Notes: generated from the letters alone by a model not told the origin. DNA of 39,956 nt from Prosthecobacter sp. (GCA_019186985.1 JABARQ010000006.1:1-39956); one strand, 5' to 3'; counted from the stretch's first letter, positions 1 through 9,132 are shown. Numbers and translations are program-made.

Positions 1-1040
1 ACCCCGCTGATTCCGGTGCTGCCATTCCCCCAGGCCGCCGCTCCGGCATCGATCACGCCTGCGTTATGCCAGGACGGGGTGCTCACCACATAGTTGCCAT
101 TGCCCAGCGCCGTGACCAGGGTGCCCACAAAATCATAGTCAGAGCTGCCGACGAGGCTGTTGCTGCTGCTCACCACCCCGCTCACGCCGGTGGTGCCGCT
201 GCCCCAGGTGGCCGCTCCGGCATCGACAACGCCTGCGTTGTCCCAGTACTTGCTGCTCACCACATAGTTGCCATTGCTCAGCGCCGTCACAAGGTAAGTG
301 CTCACATAGTCATTGTCCGAGCTGCCGACGAGGCTGTTGCTGCTGCTCACCACCCCGCTCACGCCGGTGGTGCCGCTGCCCCAGGTCGCCGCTCCGGCAT
401 CGACCACGGCTGCATTGTCCCATCCTGGGCTGCTCACCACGTAGCAGCCATTGGTCAGCACCGTCACGCCGCCGTAGCCCACTTGGTCACCGGCTGTGCT
501 GCCGACGAGGCTGTTGCCGCTGCTCACCACGCCGCTCACGCCGGTGGTGCCGCTGCCCCAGGTCGTCGCTCCAGCATCGACCACACCTGCGTTGTCCCAG
601 CCCGTGCTGAGCACCACATAGTTGCCGTTGCTCAGCGCCGTTACCCCGTCGCTGCCGACTTGATCATTGGCGGTGGTCCCCACAAGGCTGTTGCTGCTAT
701 TCACCACCCCGCTCGCCCCGGTGGCGCCACTGCCCCAGCTCAGTGCTCCAGCATCGACCACGCCTGCGTTGTCCCAGCCCGTGCTGAGCACCACATAGTT
801 GCCGTTGCTCAGCGCCGTTACCCCGCCGCTGCCGACTTGATCATTGGCGGTGGTCCCCACAAGGCTGTTGCTGCTGCTCACCACCCCGCTCACGCCGGTG
901 GTGCCGCTGCCCCAGGTGGCCGCTCCGGCATCGACAACGCCCGTGTTATCCCAAAACGGGCTGCGCACGACGTAATTGCCATTGCTTAGCACCGCTACGC
1001 CTCCGCTGCCGACTTGGTCATTGGCCGTTGACCCTGTGAG
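1..1040 (-). repeat. Tandem 177-bp coding repeats, about six copies
   Basis: The same landmark (the bases coding S-L-V-G) recurs at about 151, 328, 505, 682 and 859, exactly 177 bases apart each time, so the array stays in frame with a 59-residue unit. The copies at 505-860 are almost identical over long stretches, while outer copies carry more substitutions, which suggests recent duplication or gene conversion. The array continues off the left edge. Confidence 0.9.
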
Positions 1041-1283
1041 GGTGCTGATGAGCGCTCCGGTGGTTCCATTAAAAAGATAGACCGCTCCGGCATTGCTGCC
1101 GCCAGCATCATCATTTGGCGCTGTAATGACCACATTCCCCGTACTGAGCGCGACGACGGTGGCCCCAAACTGGTTCCCTGCATTGGGATGGGGATCCACA
1201 AACTCCGCGAAGGGCGAGGCGGCCTGGCAGCAGCTGCTGAGCAAGCAGAGGCAGACGACGCAAAGGAGCGGAGGAAGCTTCAT
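1..1283 (-). CDS. Secreted tandem-repeat protein (59-residue repeats), 3' end outside window
   Basis: The minus-strand frame from the ATG at 1283 stays open to base 1, giving at least 427 residues; the C-terminus is missing. Residues 1-24 form a signal peptide with a possible lipobox (L15-S-S-C18), so the protein is probably exported and perhaps lipid-anchored. After a first divergent unit that looks like an FG-GAP/integrin-type blade (NQFG near residue 37, then an AGAVYLF strand) come about six nearly identical 59-residue units, each with the pattern LVG-TANDQVG, LSNGNYVV, WDNAGVVDAGA and WGSGTTGVSGVV. Repeats with this pattern occur in bacterial surface proteins (I believe some are annotated DUF5650). 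A beta-propeller or solenoid fold is likely; function is unknown. No clear ribosome binding site precedes the ATG. The long plus-strand frame opposite is only a shadow of the repeats. Confidence 0.8.
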   Translation of the reverse strand, partial: MKLPPLLCVVCLCLLSSCCQAASPFAEFVDPHPNAGNQFGATVVALSTGNVVITAPNDDAGGSNAGAVYLFNGTTGALISTLTGSTANDQVGSGGVAVLSNGNYVVRSPFWDNTGVVDAGAATWGSGTTGVSGVVSSSNSLVGTTANDQVGSGGVTALSNGNYVVLSTGWDNAGVVDAGALSWGSGATGASGVVNSSNSLVGTTANDQVGSDGVTALSNGNYVVLSTGWDNAGVVDAGATTWGSGTTGVSGVVSSGNSLVGSTAGDQVGYGGVTVLTNGCYVVSSPGWDNAAVVDAGAATWGSGTTGVSGVVSSSNSLVGSSDNDYVSTYLVTALSNGNYVVSSKYWDNAGVVDAGAATWGSGTTGVSGVVSSSNSLVGSSDYDFVGTLVTALGNGNYVVSTPSWHNAGVIDAGAAAWGNGSTGISG

Positions 1284-1510
1284 GATATGCTGGAGCCTAA
1301 CTAGGAACGTGGACGGACGGCAAGAATGAAGGGTGCGCTTCAGCAAACGGCCCAGCATGGGCCTTGTCTGGCACATCAGGGTCCGCTGTCCCTCACTTTT
1401 CCCTTGCATGCACGGAGATCGCGAAGGTTTAGAGGCAGGCATCCATGAGGTTTGATGGATGATTTCAGACCGTTTCTCACCCGAGGTTCCAGCTCTTTAC
1501 GGAGGGTCTC

Positions 1511-2266
1511 CTACCCCACCACGACCTCCACCGGGCAGTGGTCGGAGCCGTGGATGTCATCGCGGATTTTGCAGGCCTTCAGCGCAGGCCTGAGCGCATC
1601 GGAGGCGAGCCAGTAGTCGAGACGCCAGCCGATGTTCCTGGCGCGGGCGTCCGGCGTTCGCTGGGTCCACCAGGTGTAGCGTCCGGGACCTTTGTCGAAC
1701 TCGCGGAACACATCGACAAAGCCGGCTTCAAGGTGCTCGGTGAAGCTGGCGCGCTCGGCGTCGCTGAAGCCCGGGTTCATGCGGTTGCCCTTCGGGTTCG
1801 CGAGGTCGATCTCCTGATGGGAGACGTTCAGGTCGCCGCAGCAGAGCACGGGCTTTTTCCGTTCAAGATCCTTCAGGAACCCGCGGAAGGCCGCGTCCCA
1901 CTGAAGACGATAAGGCAGGCGTGCAAGCTCGGCCTGGGAGTTCGGCGTGTACACCGTCACGAGGTAAAAGTCCGGGAACTCCGTCGTGATCACGCGGCCC
2001 TCGCGGTCATGTTCGGCGATGCCCATGCCGATGATCTCGGACTTCCAGGGGACGCGGCTGAGGATGCAGGTGCCGGAGTAGCCCTTCTTTTCCGCGCTGT
2101 TCCAGACGGCCGAATAACCCTGGAGGAAGGAGAGGTCCACCTGCTCCTGCATCGCCTTGGTCTCCTGCAGGCAGATGACGTCGGCGTCGGAGCCGAGGAG
2201 ATATTCACGCAGGCCCTTGTTCAGGGAGGCGCGGATGCCGTTGACGTTCCAGGTGGAGAGCTTCAT
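1511..2266 (-). CDS. xthA: Exodeoxyribonuclease III / AP endonuclease
   Basis: A 251-residue EEP-superfamily (exonuclease-endonuclease-phosphatase) protein of the XthA/ExoA type, which cuts DNA at abasic sites and trims 3' ends in base-excision repair. The family motifs appear in order: STWNVNGIRA (N7), ICLQETK (metal-binding E35), CGDLNVSHQEID in the middle, GWRLDYWLAS, and the terminal GSDHCPVEV with the catalytic Asp242-His243 pair. The length matches the usual 250-270 residues. The frame is open 22 codons further upstream, but homologues begin at MKLSTWN, so the ATG at 2266 is chosen. It is a single gene, divergent from the barrel protein across 109 bases. The 227 bases between its stop and the repeat protein show no gene or clear terminator. 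Confidence 0.95.
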   Translation of the reverse strand: MKLSTWNVNGIRASLNKGLREYLLGSDADVICLQETKAMQEQVDLSFLQGYSAVWNSAEKKGYSGTCILSRVPWKSEIIGMGIAEHDREGRVITTEFPDFYLVTVYTPNSQAELARLPYRLQWDAAFRGFLKDLERKKPVLCCGDLNVSHQEIDLANPKGNRMNPGFSDAERASFTEHLEAGFVDVFREFDKGPGRYTWWTQRTPDARARNIGWRLDYWLASDALRPALKACKIRDDIHGSDHCPVEVVVG

Positions 2267-2375
2267 GGACGCATGAGCTAGCCGCTGTCGTTGATTGTTC
2301 AACCAGAACAGCCGAGGCGCAGTCTGTGACAAGCGAGGTGGATCATCGCGGGGGTCGAGATGCTTTTATATCCCC

Positions 2376-3293
2376 ATGGACCCACAAACCCACTCCCGCT
2401 CCCGGTGGTTGCTCGGCCTTGGTGCCGCAGCAGCCGTGTCTTTCGCATCCACCGCCACCGCCGGCACCCCGGCCGTCTCGGCAAAGGCTCCCAACGTTCC
2501 GGTCGAGGCCGTGAGCTGGAAGGAGCACACCATCGCCCCGGTGACGAACCCGTTCTTCTTTGAAGACGCCGTCATCCGTTCGGAGATCCGCCCGATCTTC
2601 GTGTATCACAACATCGACGACCAGTTCCTCGGCGGCGGCAACGCCCAGCTCTATGCGATGCAGATCCGCTACGCGCTGACGGACCGCCTGGCCCTCATCG
2701 CCACCCAGGACGGCTACTTCAACATCCACAACAAGGCGCTCGCCGATCCCCATGGCTGGATGGACCTGGCCCTCGGCCTCAAGTATGCGCTGATCGACAA
2801 CGAGCCTGCGCAGTTCATCCTCACCCCGGGCTTCACCTTCCATGTGCCCACGGGTGAACGCGATGTGTTCCAGGGCCGCGGCGGCGGCGAGTTCAACCCC
2901 TTCATCTCCTTCCAGAAGGGCTTTGGCGACTTCCATGTGTCCGGCAACCTGGGCGTGCGCCTTCCGGTCAATGGTGATGAGCAGAGCACGGTGGGCCACT
3001 ACAGCCTGATGCTCGACTACTACACCTGCCGCTGGTTCATCCCCTTCGTCAGCTTCAACGCCTTCAGCGTGCTGAGCGAGGGCAACAACATCGGCCTCGA
3101 CACGGAAGGCTATGACGTCATGAACTTCGGCGCTGCGAACGCCGGCGGCCGCACCCAGGGCACCCTCGGCGTGGGCTTCCGCTCCAGGATCCTGGACAAT
3201 GTGGACCTCGGCCTGGCCTATGAGAAGGCGGTCATCCGGCCCTACGGCCTCACGGAGGACCGTTTCACCTTCGACGTCTGCATCCGCTTCTGA
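2376..3293 (+). CDS. Outer-membrane beta-barrel-like protein of unknown function
   Basis: A 305-residue protein with an N-terminal signal peptide (basic start, hydrophobic stretch at about 11-25, STATAG cleavage region). The rest is made of alternating strands rich in aromatic and glycine residues, such as the RLALIATQDGYF and FILTPGFTFHVPTG regions, and it ends in Phe after a strand (DVCIRF), the usual signature of a porin-type barrel inserted by the Bam machinery. It resembles the loose group of transporter-like or MetA-pathway-like barrels in PVC genomes, but I cannot name a substrate. The frame is open from 2295, but the ATG at 2376 begins the signal peptide. A hairpin terminator follows 48 bases after the stop, so it is probably transcribed alone. 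Confidence 0.75.
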   Translation: MDPQTHSRSRWLLGLGAAAAVSFASTATAGTPAVSAKAPNVPVEAVSWKEHTIAPVTNPFFFEDAVIRSEIRPIFVYHNIDDQFLGGGNAQLYAMQIRYALTDRLALIATQDGYFNIHNKALADPHGWMDLALGLKYALIDNEPAQFILTPGFTFHVPTGERDVFQGRGGGEFNPFISFQKGFGDFHVSGNLGVRLPVNGDEQSTVGHYSLMLDYYTCRWFIPFVSFNAFSVLSEGNNIGLDTEGYDVMNFGAANAGGRTQGTLGVGFRSRILDNVDLGLAYEKAVIRPYGLTEDRFTFDVCIRF

Positions 3294-3340
3294 TTTCCCG
3301 GGATCGACGGTTCGGTCTCTGGTTTGTTGACACATTGGGC

Positions 3341-3372
3341 GCACGGAACGCGAGTTCCGTGCGTCATTTTTT
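3341..3372 (+). terminator. Rho-independent terminator of the barrel gene
   Basis: A perfect 9-base stem (GCACGGAAC / GTTCCGTGC) with a GCGA loop at 3341-3362 is followed by GTCATTTTTT. It lies directly after the plus-strand barrel gene and touches the stop of the convergent minus-strand ceramidase gene. The T run exists only on the plus strand. Confidence 0.85.
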
Positions 3373-4761
3373 GTCGGTGGCCGCCCGGAAGACCGGCGGC
3401 GTGATCTCGTCCACGGCCCTGGCGATGATCTCCTCGATGCCCGAGGCGAAGCGCGTGGGGCGGCCATAATAAATCATCGCGCCGCCGGCCTCATAGCCAC
3501 CCTCCTCCCAGACGCGCTGCGAGGGGATGTAGCAGGGCACGTCATTGGTGTAGGCGTTCACCCAGGTGCGCGACCGGTCATACTCCCTCTTGAAGCGCAG
3601 GCCGTAGTCAACGACGACCTCGCCCGGCAGGTTGATGGTCAGCAGGCTGTCGGCAAAGGCCCAGGCCTGCACCATGTAGGGCAGTGAGTCCGGCACCTTT
3701 TCCTGACGCTGGACCATGCCCAGGAAGTGCCTGGCGTGGTGGGCGGTCCACTTGTTCCTGTCCTCGGTGCGGGCGCGCCATCCGGCCTCGTCAGGCAGCG
3801 TGTCATAAGGCAGGGTGATCTCCCTGGTGGAGCAGGTGACGGGGCCGGTCACGGGCTTCATGGGCGAGTTGATCACGCGGACGGCCTCCCGGGCGAGCGT
3901 GCTACCGTGCAGGATGGCATGCGAAAGCTCCCGGCGCGGGTAGGGATTCTGGTCGGCGCCGCAGCCGATGGCCGTGAGGGCCACGATGTCAGGAAAGCGC
4001 ATCTCCAGCTCCTTCTGGGCGCAGCCCGCCCAGTCGGGATGGGTCTTGTTGATGCTGAGGGTGGTGCAGTGGCAGGCGTAGCTGGTGAAGATGGCGCGCA
4101 GCTCACCGTCGGCGGACTTCACGCGCAGGACGGGCAGGGCATGATCCACGGGGCCTTCAAAATTGGGGCTGTTGGAATAGCCCGCAGGTGTCTTCAGGCG
4201 GCGGTTGAGGGCGAACATCACCTTGCCGGAACCCCGGTCCACCAGGGCGGGCTCCTGCTTGTTGAAGGCGTTGATCACCACCTCGGCCAGCCGGCTGGTC
4301 AGAAAGGCGGCGTATTCATTCACATGCCGCTGCTCCTCCCCGGACAGGTCCTGGCCAAACAAAAAGGGCAGCACGCCGGGCAGCGCCGGGGCGCAGTGGG
4401 TGTGGCTGGAATGAAGCGAGAAGCGTGCGTCCTCCAGCGCCAGGCCCGCCTTTTGAATCCTGCCCAGCACCTCGGTGCGCATGGAGGCGGGCACGCCGCA
4501 GTTGTCCACGGTCAGCATCACCACCGGCTTGTCCTGGTCCCAGGTCAGCGCCAGCGCCTTGGCATGAAGCCGCATCTCCACGCCTTCGTGCTCGGTCGTC
4601 CGGCTGCCGTAGCCGCTGAGGCGCACCGGGCCTGTGGGGGTGATGTCGATGCTGGCCGCCCCTGCCCTCCAGCCGGCATGTGAATCGTTGACCGACAGGC
4701 AGATGGCGAGGCTGATCCAAAGTCCAAGGCAGGGCGTGCGGAAGCTTTTTTCCAGGAGCAT
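3364..4761 (-). CDS. Neutral/alkaline ceramidase-like secreted hydrolase
   Basis: A 465-residue protein with a signal peptide (hydrophobic core near residues 11-23, SHA-G cleavage region). The body matches the N-terminal catalytic domain of neutral/alkaline non-lysosomal ceramidases (PF04734): AGAASIDITPTGPVRLSGYG at the start, then VDNCGVP, the HSSHTHCAP histidine motif of the zinc site, ACHCTTLS, and the INLPGEVVVDYG region. True ceramidases carry a further C-terminal immunoglobulin-like domain that is absent here. PVC genomes hold many such short paralogues, so the substrate may not be ceramide. The open frame extends 35 codons upstream, but the ATG at 4761 gives the signal peptide. It is a single gene, divergent from the penicillin-binding protein. 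Confidence 0.85.
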   Translation of the reverse strand: MLLEKSFRTPCLGLWISLAICLSVNDSHAGWRAGAASIDITPTGPVRLSGYGSRTTEHEGVEMRLHAKALALTWDQDKPVVMLTVDNCGVPASMRTEVLGRIQKAGLALEDARFSLHSSHTHCAPALPGVLPFLFGQDLSGEEQRHVNEYAAFLTSRLAEVVINAFNKQEPALVDRGSGKVMFALNRRLKTPAGYSNSPNFEGPVDHALPVLRVKSADGELRAIFTSYACHCTTLSINKTHPDWAGCAQKELEMRFPDIVALTAIGCGADQNPYPRRELSHAILHGSTLAREAVRVINSPMKPVTGPVTCSTREITLPYDTLPDEAGWRARTEDRNKWTAHHARHFLGMVQRQEKVPDSLPYMVQAWAFADSLLTINLPGEVVVDYGLRFKREYDRSRTWVNAYTNDVPCYIPSQRVWEEGGYEAGGAMIYYGRPTRFASGIEEIIARAVDEITPPVFRAATDKK

Positions 4762-4933
4762 GGCTTCATTATCCCAGCACGGCGTTGTCCACGCCAAGCC
4801 TGCATTTACATGCCGAGGTGATGAATTACCGATGCAAATGTGACGAAAGTGGCCGACAACAGGCATCCCGGCTGCTTGTCAGGCGCGATTCTAGAATGGA
4901 ATTCATTCCTGCGGCGTCTGAAACCGCCTCCTC

Positions 4934-7108
4934 ATGAAAAAAAGAAAAGCCTCCGCACCGCACCGGCCGCCCCCGCGAACCTCACGCTGGAGAGCCTTCC
5001 GGCGCTGGCTGGTCCTTGGGCTCATGTCCGTGAGCCTGCTGGGCACGCTGGCCGTGGCCGTGGTGGTGGGCGTCTATTCCCAGATGGCGAAGAAGTATGA
5101 CCTGGCCGCCCTCGGCCAGATGCCCGAACGAACGATGGTGATGGATTCCGCCGGCGAGCTCCTGGGCAGGATGCATGGGGAGAACCGGGTGGTCGTGCCG
5201 CTCAGCCAGGTCTCGCCCCACTTCGTCCAGGCGCTGCTGGCACGCGAGGACAGCCGCTTTTACAAGCATGGCGGCATCGACTTCTACGGCGTCGCCAGGG
5301 CCGCGGTGCGCAACCTGAGGGAGCGGCGCGTCGTCCAGGGCGCCAGCACGCTGACCATGCAGCTGGCGCGCAACAGCTACCCCGACCTCAACGACCGCTC
5401 CTTCCACCGCAAGATCCTCGAAATGATGCTGGCCCGGCGCATCGAGAAGATGTGGAGCAAGGAGCAGATCATCGAGCATTATGTGAACCGGATCTTCTTC
5501 GGCACCGGCGTCTACGGCATCCAGCGCGCCAGCCAGGTGTACTTCGGCAAGCACGCCAGCCAGCTCAACCTGAGCGAGGCCGCGCTGATCGCCGGCATCA
5601 TCCGCAGCCCGGTGCGCTTCTCTCCCTTCCGCAACTTCGAGGGCGCCATCAAGGAGCGTGACGACGTGCTGCGGCGCATGCTGCTGCTCCGGCTGATCAC
5701 TCCCGAGGAGGAGCTGCAGGCCCGCTACGCCGACATCGCGGTGCGCGCCCAGCCGCTTTTTCAAAGCCAGGGCGACTGGGCGCTGGACGCCGTCCGGCGT
5801 GATCTCGACCGCCTGCTGGAGCAGCATGAGATCGAGGACGGCGGCCTGCTGGTCCACACCACCCTGAGCAGGGAGCTGCAGACCGTTGCCGAACAAGCGA
5901 TGGAACAACGCCTGGCCGCCGTGGAGAAGCTGCCGGGCTACAGGCATCCCGCCAAGGCGCAGTTTGACAGCACCTGGGACCCCTCCACCGAGCTGACGAC
6001 CACGCCCTACCTCCAGGGCGCGCTGGCCGTGCTCGACAACGAAACGGGCGGCATCCTGGCCCTCGTCGGCGGACGCGACTACCGTCAGAGCAAGTTCAAC
6101 CGCGCCACGCTGGGGCAGCGCCAGATCGGCTCCACCGTGAAGCCCTTCGTCTATGCCTCCGCACTCGGCGCCGGTTTCCTGCCCGGCACCTTCATCGAGG
6201 ACGCGCCGCTGCGCCCCGGTGAGATCGAGGGCGCCGACCCCGCCTGGAGCCCGCAGAACTCCGACGGCCGCTTCCTGGGCATGCAGACGCTCACCGCCGG
6301 CCTGGTGCAGAGCCGCAACACCATGACCATCCGTCTCGGCAACTACGCGGGCCTCGACCGTGTCCTTCATGTGCTGGGCGAGGCGGGCATCGGCGATCAT
6401 GCGGTGAAGAACCCGCAGCTCTTCATCGGCAACCTGGCCGGCAATGCGCGTGAGCTGGCCAGCGCCTTCACCGTGTTTCCCAACGACGGCGTGCGGCGCA
6501 GGCCCTTCATCATCCACAAGATCACCGACAAGGCCGGCAACGTCCTCTATGACGCCAGCGTCATCGAGGTGGAGGTGCTCACCCCCGGCGTGGCGCATGT
6601 CATGCGGCGCATCCTGGCGCAGGTCATGGACAAGGGCACGGCGGCCAGCGTGCGCAGCCAGCACGGCTTCAAGGAGCCCGGCGGCGGCAAGACCGGCACA
6701 ACCAACGATTACAAGGACGCCTGGTTCGCCGGTTACACGGACCGGATCACCTGCGCGGTCTGGGTCGGCCTCGACAAGCCGGCCACGATCATCGACGAAG
6801 GCTACGGCAGCCGCATGGCCATCCCGATCTGGGCGGATGTGGCGAAGAAGGCGGTCGAGCTGGGCTACATCCCGGCCGGGCCGCGCGCGGAGCCGCCGCT
6901 GACAAGCGTCGCGCTGTGCCGCAGCACCAGCCAGCTCGCCACTCCGGCCTGCCAGTCCGCCGGGATGGCCTATGAAGACGAGCTTCCCTACGACCTGGTG
7001 CCGCAGGGATTCTGCCAGCTTCACAGCGGCCTGGCAGGAGAGGCGCCACATGCCTCACGCCCGTCCGGCCCCGGGCTCTTCGACCGCATTCGCAGCTGGT
7101 TCAGGTAG
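4934..7108 (+). CDS. Class A penicillin-binding protein (PBP1A type)
   Basis: A 724-residue bifunctional peptidoglycan synthase. A basic N-terminus and one membrane helix (about 26-50) anchor it in the inner membrane. The GT51 glycosyltransferase domain follows (about 70-240), with catalytic Glu105 in EDSRFYKHGG and the GASTLTMQLARN motif (136-147). The transpeptidase domain (about 360-650) carries the active-site Ser400 in STVK, S460-R-N, and the K586-T-G-T motif. It polymerises and cross-links the glycan strands. The last 60 residues are Pro/Arg rich with several cysteines. The ATG at 4934 has no obvious Shine-Dalgarno sequence but gives the expected cytoplasmic tail. The 3' end overlaps that of the convergent acyltransferase gene by 8 bases. 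PbpC was considered, but no PbpC C-terminal domain is visible. Confidence 0.93.
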   Translation: MKKRKASAPHRPPPRTSRWRAFRRWLVLGLMSVSLLGTLAVAVVVGVYSQMAKKYDLAALGQMPERTMVMDSAGELLGRMHGENRVVVPLSQVSPHFVQALLAREDSRFYKHGGIDFYGVARAAVRNLRERRVVQGASTLTMQLARNSYPDLNDRSFHRKILEMMLARRIEKMWSKEQIIEHYVNRIFFGTGVYGIQRASQVYFGKHASQLNLSEAALIAGIIRSPVRFSPFRNFEGAIKERDDVLRRMLLLRLITPEEELQARYADIAVRAQPLFQSQGDWALDAVRRDLDRLLEQHEIEDGGLLVHTTLSRELQTVAEQAMEQRLAAVEKLPGYRHPAKAQFDSTWDPSTELTTTPYLQGALAVLDNETGGILALVGGRDYRQSKFNRATLGQRQIGSTVKPFVYASALGAGFLPGTFIEDAPLRPGEIEGADPAWSPQNSDGRFLGMQTLTAGLVQSRNTMTIRLGNYAGLDRVLHVLGEAGIGDHAVKNPQLFIGNLAGNARELASAFTVFPNDGVRRRPFIIHKITDKAGNVLYDASVIEVEVLTPGVAHVMRRILAQVMDKGTAASVRSQHGFKEPGGGKTGTTNDYKDAWFAGYTDRITCAVWVGLDKPATIIDEGYGSRMAIPIWADVAKKAVELGYIPAGPRAEPPLTSVALCRSTSQLATPACQSAGMAYEDELPYDLVPQGFCQLHSGLAGEAPHASRPSGPGLFDRIRSWFR

Positions 7109-9083
7109 GCGATGCCTGCCGCAGGGCCTCAAGCCGGTCGAGCACGGCGCGGGCGACCTGTTCCGGAGTAATCCGGGTCATGCATTCGTAATGACCGAAG
7201 GGGCACTCGCGCTTGAAGCAGGGGCTGCAGGGCATCTGGTGGCGGATCACCGTGTGCCGGTCGCCCGGCGGGCCGGTGAGCACGGGTTCGGTCGAACCAA
7301 AAATGCTCACGGTTGGCACGCCCAGCGCGGCGGCGAGGTGCATGGTGCCGGTGTCGTTGGTGACGAGGAGATGACAGCGGCGCAGCTCGGCGATGAGCCC
7401 GGCCAGACGGGTCTTGCCGACCAGGTTATCATGCTTCGCCGCCTCTCCCACCAGCTGGGAAAGCTGCTCGCCCATCTTCGCCTCGCCCGGCGCGCCAAAG
7501 AAGGCCCATCGGGCGGCGGGCTGTGTTTGTGTGACGAGCTTGATGACCTCCGCGAAGCGCTCCAGCGGCCAGCGCTTGGCCGGGCCGTACTCGGCTCCGG
7601 CGCAGATGCCGATCCTCAGGCCGCCCTCCGCCGAGGGGGCGGCGCCGACGGGAAGTCCTGTCTTTTCCGGTTCGGCCCCCACGGACCAGGCGATGTGAAG
7701 GTAGCGCTGCGTGTGATGCTGCGGCGGTCCCTTGGACTTCACCTCCTTCACCCTGTGCTTGAGCATCAGGCTTCTGAAGGAGCCGGGATAGCCCGACAGA
7801 TGCCGGACGCCGCCCAGCCAGAACTCCAGCGTGCTGCGGGTGCTGTTGGTCAGCAGGATGCCGGCGGAATAGCGCACTCCGCTGCTGCGCAGTCGGCGCG
7901 CGACGCTGAACAGGGACTCCCTGTCCTGCTTGCCGATGTAGCAGTCCACCTCAGGCTGCGCCTCCCAGAGGTCACGCAGCTTTTCGGGGCCGAAGACGGT
8001 CAGTCTCAGGTCAGGGCGGCCGGCCTTGATGGCGCGCACGGCGGGGAAGGCCATGCAGGCGTCACCGAGCCAGTTGGGCGACCTAACCAAAAGTTCGAAA
8101 GGCTGGAGCCGGCTGCCGTCATAGCCCGGAGGAAAGGCGGTGCCCCGGCGGTAGCGGTCGAGAAGAAACCTGGGGTTGGGCGTCTTCCAGCGGTTGTGAA
8201 CCCAGAACCAGTTGTGCGGCTGCCTGCGCACCATGGCCTCCACCACCTGGTTCATCTGGGCGGTCAGGCTTTCCATGGACGGCCTGGGTTCAGACGGAGT
8301 GAACGGGGTGTAGACGAGCTTCCAGCGTGCGGGCCCGTCGTCATAAACGGCCAGGGCCACCAGAAAGGCCTGGGTGCGCAGGGCGATCATCGACACCACG
8401 GGCGTGGTGGAGGCGATGCGGTCGAAGAAAGGGCACCAGACGCCCAGGTTTCCCGCGTGCTGATCCACCAGGATGCCCAGCATGCCGCCCTCCTTCATGT
8501 GCTTCATCGGGCCGTGGAAGCCGTCATGACGGCTGAACACGGCGTAGCCCTGCCTCTCCCGGCGGCGCAGGACATGGGCGTTGAGGTAGGGGTTGCGCAG
8601 CGGCTGATAAACCGTCGCGGGCCGGCGGCCGAACGAACAGAACGTCGGCACCTGCGCCAGGATCTCCCAGCAGCTCAGATGGCAGATCAGGCCCAGCACC
8701 GGCCTGCCGGAGTCGAGCGCCGCCTGCATGTGCTCCATGCCATCGAGGCTCACCCGGGCCTCGATCTGCTCCCGGGTCATGGTGGGCAGCCTGAAGCCGC
8801 AGAACACGTTGGCAAACAGGGACAGGAAATGCTCCCGCGCCGTCCGCCGGATCCAGGCGGCGTCCTTTTCACGGCCGAAGGCGATGTGCAGGTTGTCGAG
8901 CACGAGGCGCCGGTATTTTCCCGCCACCAGCCAGGCGAGCGCGCCGGTCATCCTGCCAAGCCGCCACACGGCGGTCAGCGGCAGCAGCTTCAGAAATGAC
9001 TCGACGCCGCGGAACGCCATGAACGTGATCCAGTGCCGCGCGAGTTCGAATCGCGTCTGTGAATCCGGGTCTGGCTGGCTCAT
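7101..9083 (-). CDS. Fused lipid A acyltransferase (LpxL/HtrB-like) and family 9 heptosyltransferase (WaaF-like)
   Basis: A 660-residue two-domain protein. Residues 1-310 are a lysophospholipid-acyltransferase-type domain of the LpxL/LpxM family, with the HX4E catalytic motif HLSCWE (His135, Glu140), the ILVDQHAG region and the NWFWVHNRWK ending; it would transfer a second acyl chain to lipid A at the inner membrane. Residues 329-660 are a GT9 heptosyltransferase domain (VRSPNWLGDACMAFPAVRAI at the start, NDTGTMHLAAALG and FGSTEP near the end, then a Cys-rich tail CSPCFKRECPFGHYEC as in WaaF). In many bacteria these are separate proteins. The ATG at 9083 is chosen because AAAAAGGT lies just upstream and homology begins there. 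It lies 49 bases after the GT4 gene on the same strand, so the two probably form one LPS unit. Confidence 0.9.
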   Translation of the reverse strand: MSQPDPDSQTRFELARHWITFMAFRGVESFLKLLPLTAVWRLGRMTGALAWLVAGKYRRLVLDNLHIAFGREKDAAWIRRTAREHFLSLFANVFCGFRLPTMTREQIEARVSLDGMEHMQAALDSGRPVLGLICHLSCWEILAQVPTFCSFGRRPATVYQPLRNPYLNAHVLRRRERQGYAVFSRHDGFHGPMKHMKEGGMLGILVDQHAGNLGVWCPFFDRIASTTPVVSMIALRTQAFLVALAVYDDGPARWKLVYTPFTPSEPRPSMESLTAQMNQVVEAMVRRQPHNWFWVHNRWKTPNPRFLLDRYRRGTAFPPGYDGSRLQPFELLVRSPNWLGDACMAFPAVRAIKAGRPDLRLTVFGPEKLRDLWEAQPEVDCYIGKQDRESLFSVARRLRSSGVRYSAGILLTNSTRSTLEFWLGGVRHLSGYPGSFRSLMLKHRVKEVKSKGPPQHHTQRYLHIAWSVGAEPEKTGLPVGAAPSAEGGLRIGICAGAEYGPAKRWPLERFAEVIKLVTQTQPAARWAFFGAPGEAKMGEQLSQLVGEAAKHDNLVGKTRLAGLIAELRRCHLLVTNDTGTMHLAAALGVPTVSIFGSTEPVLTGPPGDRHTVIRHQMPCSPCFKRECPFGHYECMTRITPEQVARAVLDRLEALRQASPT

Positions 9084-9132
9084 GGGGACCTTTTTCTGGC
9101 ACAGGCCGGGAGCGCTGGCAACGGAAGACGAT

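Noticed and set aside
66..989. Long plus-strand frame rich in His and Ala with repeats
   Set aside because: It is the antisense shadow of the 59-residue repeats; it has no signal peptide or known family, and the minus frame has both signal sequence and sensible strands.
1..1040. Regular repeats as a CRISPR array
   Set aside because: The period is 177 bases, the whole unit is repeated without unique spacers, and it is in-frame coding sequence.
2343..3467. 374-residue minus-strand frame opposite the barrel gene
   Set aside because: Composition is typical of an antisense frame, it runs through a terminator hairpin, and the plus-strand frame has a signal peptide and barrel pattern.
4890..4920. 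GAATG-GAATT-CATTC palindrome before the penicillin-binding protein
   Set aside because: A 5-base stem of simple AT sequence is expected by chance, and there is no second site or promoter alignment.
4982..7051. 689-residue minus-strand frame opposite the penicillin-binding protein
   Set aside because: The plus strand carries all catalytic motifs of a class A PBP; the antisense frame is a GC-rich by-product.
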